NCBI GenBank assembly: GCA_027482185.1
Contig: JAIXWF010000013.1
Location: 1,736,001 to 1,800,000 of the forward strand
DNA: 64,000 bases
Direction of reading: 5' to 3'
Source of the DNA: Opitutaceae bacterium
Lineage (GTDB): Bacteria; Verrucomicrobiota; Verrucomicrobiia; Opitutales; Opitutaceae
The notes under the pieces: generated by a model
The model's database searches: none
Told to the model about the DNA's origin: nothing
The model's input: only the letters and a program-made list of their open reading frames with translations
Translations under genes and position numbers: made by a program
In this document: one piece after another, positions 63,085 to 64,000 of the stretch
Layout: every line of letters begins with the position of its first letter
Numbering within the stretch: the first letter of the stretch is position 1

Positions 63085-64000
63085 ATGCTCCGCCCTGCGC
63101 TCCTCGCCCTGGTTGTTCTCGCTTCCCTTGCGCCCGCGCTCCGCGCCGCCGGGCCGGTGCTCGTCGAGATCTGCGAGGAAGGCGTACCCCGCGACAATTC
63201 CTGGCCGACCGAGCCCGTGGTCACCGAGCGCCATTCCGAGGATCTCTTCGGCCTCTTCGAACTTCCGCACAAGTACGTGTCCACCGGCGTGCGCGCGGAC
63301 CGCGCCTTCCCGACCTTCGTCCGCGCTTCGGCCGAGGTCCGCCTTCCCGCCGGCGAACACCGCCTGCTGCTGCGCTCCCGCGGCACCGCGCGCGTCTTCG
63401 TCGACGGCAAGCAGGTCCTCGCCACGCCCTTCGACCAGCCCCGCCAATTCGCCGTCGGCAACGCCGGCGAGTTGCCCGTCGAGGAACAGAATACGTTCAT
63501 CGATCTCGGCCCCGGTTACCGTTTCGCTCCCCCCGGCAACCGCGAGGCCGTCGCCGCCGTGGCCTTCCCCGCCGACCGCCCCGTCCGCGTTGTCCTCGAA
63601 ACGCTGATCGGCGGCCTCCAATCCACCGGCAAGAACGGCAAACCGTTCCGCCCCGAACTCGGCGAAACCGTGATCGCCGTCCAACTCGCCGGTTCGACCG
63701 CTTGGCACCTGCTTTCACCCGGCCCGCGCTCGGTTCCCTACACGGACGCCGCCTGGAACGCCTACGAAGCCGAACGTCGTCTGCGCCTCGAGGGCATCAA
63801 CCGCGCCGCCCGCGCCGCCCGCCGCGCCGAGCACGCCGCCTATTGGGACTCCCGCCGCGCCGCCGCCGCCGCGTGGCTCCGTTCCTCGGCCGACGAACCC
63901 GTGCCCGCCTTGCCCGCCGGCTTCCCCGCCCACAACGCCGTCGATCACTTCATCGGCTCCCGCATCGCCGAAGTCGCCGCCCAAACCGCCCCGCTCCGCC
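63085..64000 (+). CDS. Secreted protein, probably N-terminus of a DUF1549/DUF1553-type protein, 3' truncated by window edge
   Basis: The open frame from ATG 63085 runs off the window (305 codons seen). Signal peptide LLALVVLASLAPALRAAG; an in-frame ATG at 63061 would add eight residues. The mature part begins VLVEICEEGVPRDNSWPTEP and includes beta-rich FVDGKQVLATPFDQP, then an alanine/arginine-rich helical linker and HNAVDHFIGSRIAEVAAQ. That order, a PA14-like sugar/cell-surface module and an 'AVDHFI' linker, precedes a PSCyt1/DUF1549 part in some related proteins. The haem motif would lie beyond the window, so the assignment is an inference. Confidence 0.6.
   Translation, partial: MLRPALLALVVLASLAPALRAAGPVLVEICEEGVPRDNSWPTEPVVTERHSEDLFGLFELPHKYVSTGVRADRAFPTFVRASAEVRLPAGEHRLLLRSRGTARVFVDGKQVLATPFDQPRQFAVGNAGELPVEEQNTFIDLGPGYRFAPPGNREAVAAVAFPADRPVRVVLETLIGGLQSTGKNGKPFRPELGETVIAVQLAGSTAWHLLSPGPRSVPYTDAAWNAYEAERRLRLEGINRAARAARRAEHAAYWDSRRAAAAAWLRSSADEPVPALPAGFPAHNAVDHFIGSRIAEVAAQTAPLR

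Overview
The window is a very GC-rich, densely coded chromosomal segment. It probably comes from a member of the Verrucomicrobiota, most likely the Opitutaceae. That placement is inferred from the gene mix: very large TonB-dependent receptors without SusD partners, an S55 (SpoIVB-type) peptidase, Tat-exported Gfo/Idh/MocA oxidoreductases, paired PSCyt1/DUF1549/DUF1553 plus DUF1501 genes, ThuA proteins and short periodic intergenic repeats. No rRNA, tRNA, CRISPR array, transposase or phage gene was recognised.

Region 1 (1-12,706) is mostly housekeeping. It holds the 3' part of hemL, an S55-type peptidase, a secreted propeller-like protein, a Tat-exported aldo/keto reductase with a clear terminator, and mazG-xerC reading divergently from a compact trpC-DUF5069-rsmA-secreted protein-lipoprotein-GNAT operon. 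Region 2 (12,997-26,435) has two large TonB-dependent receptors (one with an N-terminal EF-hand), an opposing PL26/YetA-like rhamnogalacturonan lyase candidate, and a full-length pyruvate carboxylase. Region 3 (26,436-41,083) begins with two tandem palindromic repeat elements. It continues with two glycan or organic-matter processing clusters: acetyl xylan esterase-like, ThuA, PSCyt1/DUF1549/DUF1553, DUF1501 and sulfatase (minus strand); a divergent ThuA gene; and a second DUF1549/DUF1553 plus DUF1501 pair.

Region 4 (41,084-57,189) starts with a PAS-AraC regulator (plus strand) and is otherwise a 15-kb one-directional signalling island. Its promoter-proximal operon is TonB receptor, YfiR, CHASE8-like/HAMP/PAS/GAF histidine kinase, SBP-PAS histidine kinase, receiver, receiver-PAS-kinase-receiver hybrid, receiver. 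After a strong intrinsic terminator comes a second operon: porin, small phosphate-binding-like protein, HAMP-less chemoreceptor, receiver. Both modules join an outer-membrane barrel, a small periplasmic protein and an inner-membrane transducer. This suggests signalling from the outer membrane through a periplasmic adaptor, and it is the most interesting system here.

Region 5 (57,344-64,000) has two mirrored Gfo/Idh oxidoreductase plus HEAT-repeat pairs that meet at tandem hairpins, and then the start of a further secreted protein cut by the window edge. Several intergenic gaps hold short repeats with a 7-10 bp period, often as facing inverted arms. All start sites were chosen by signal peptides, neighbour spacing and family lengths; Shine-Dalgarno sequences are rarely obvious.
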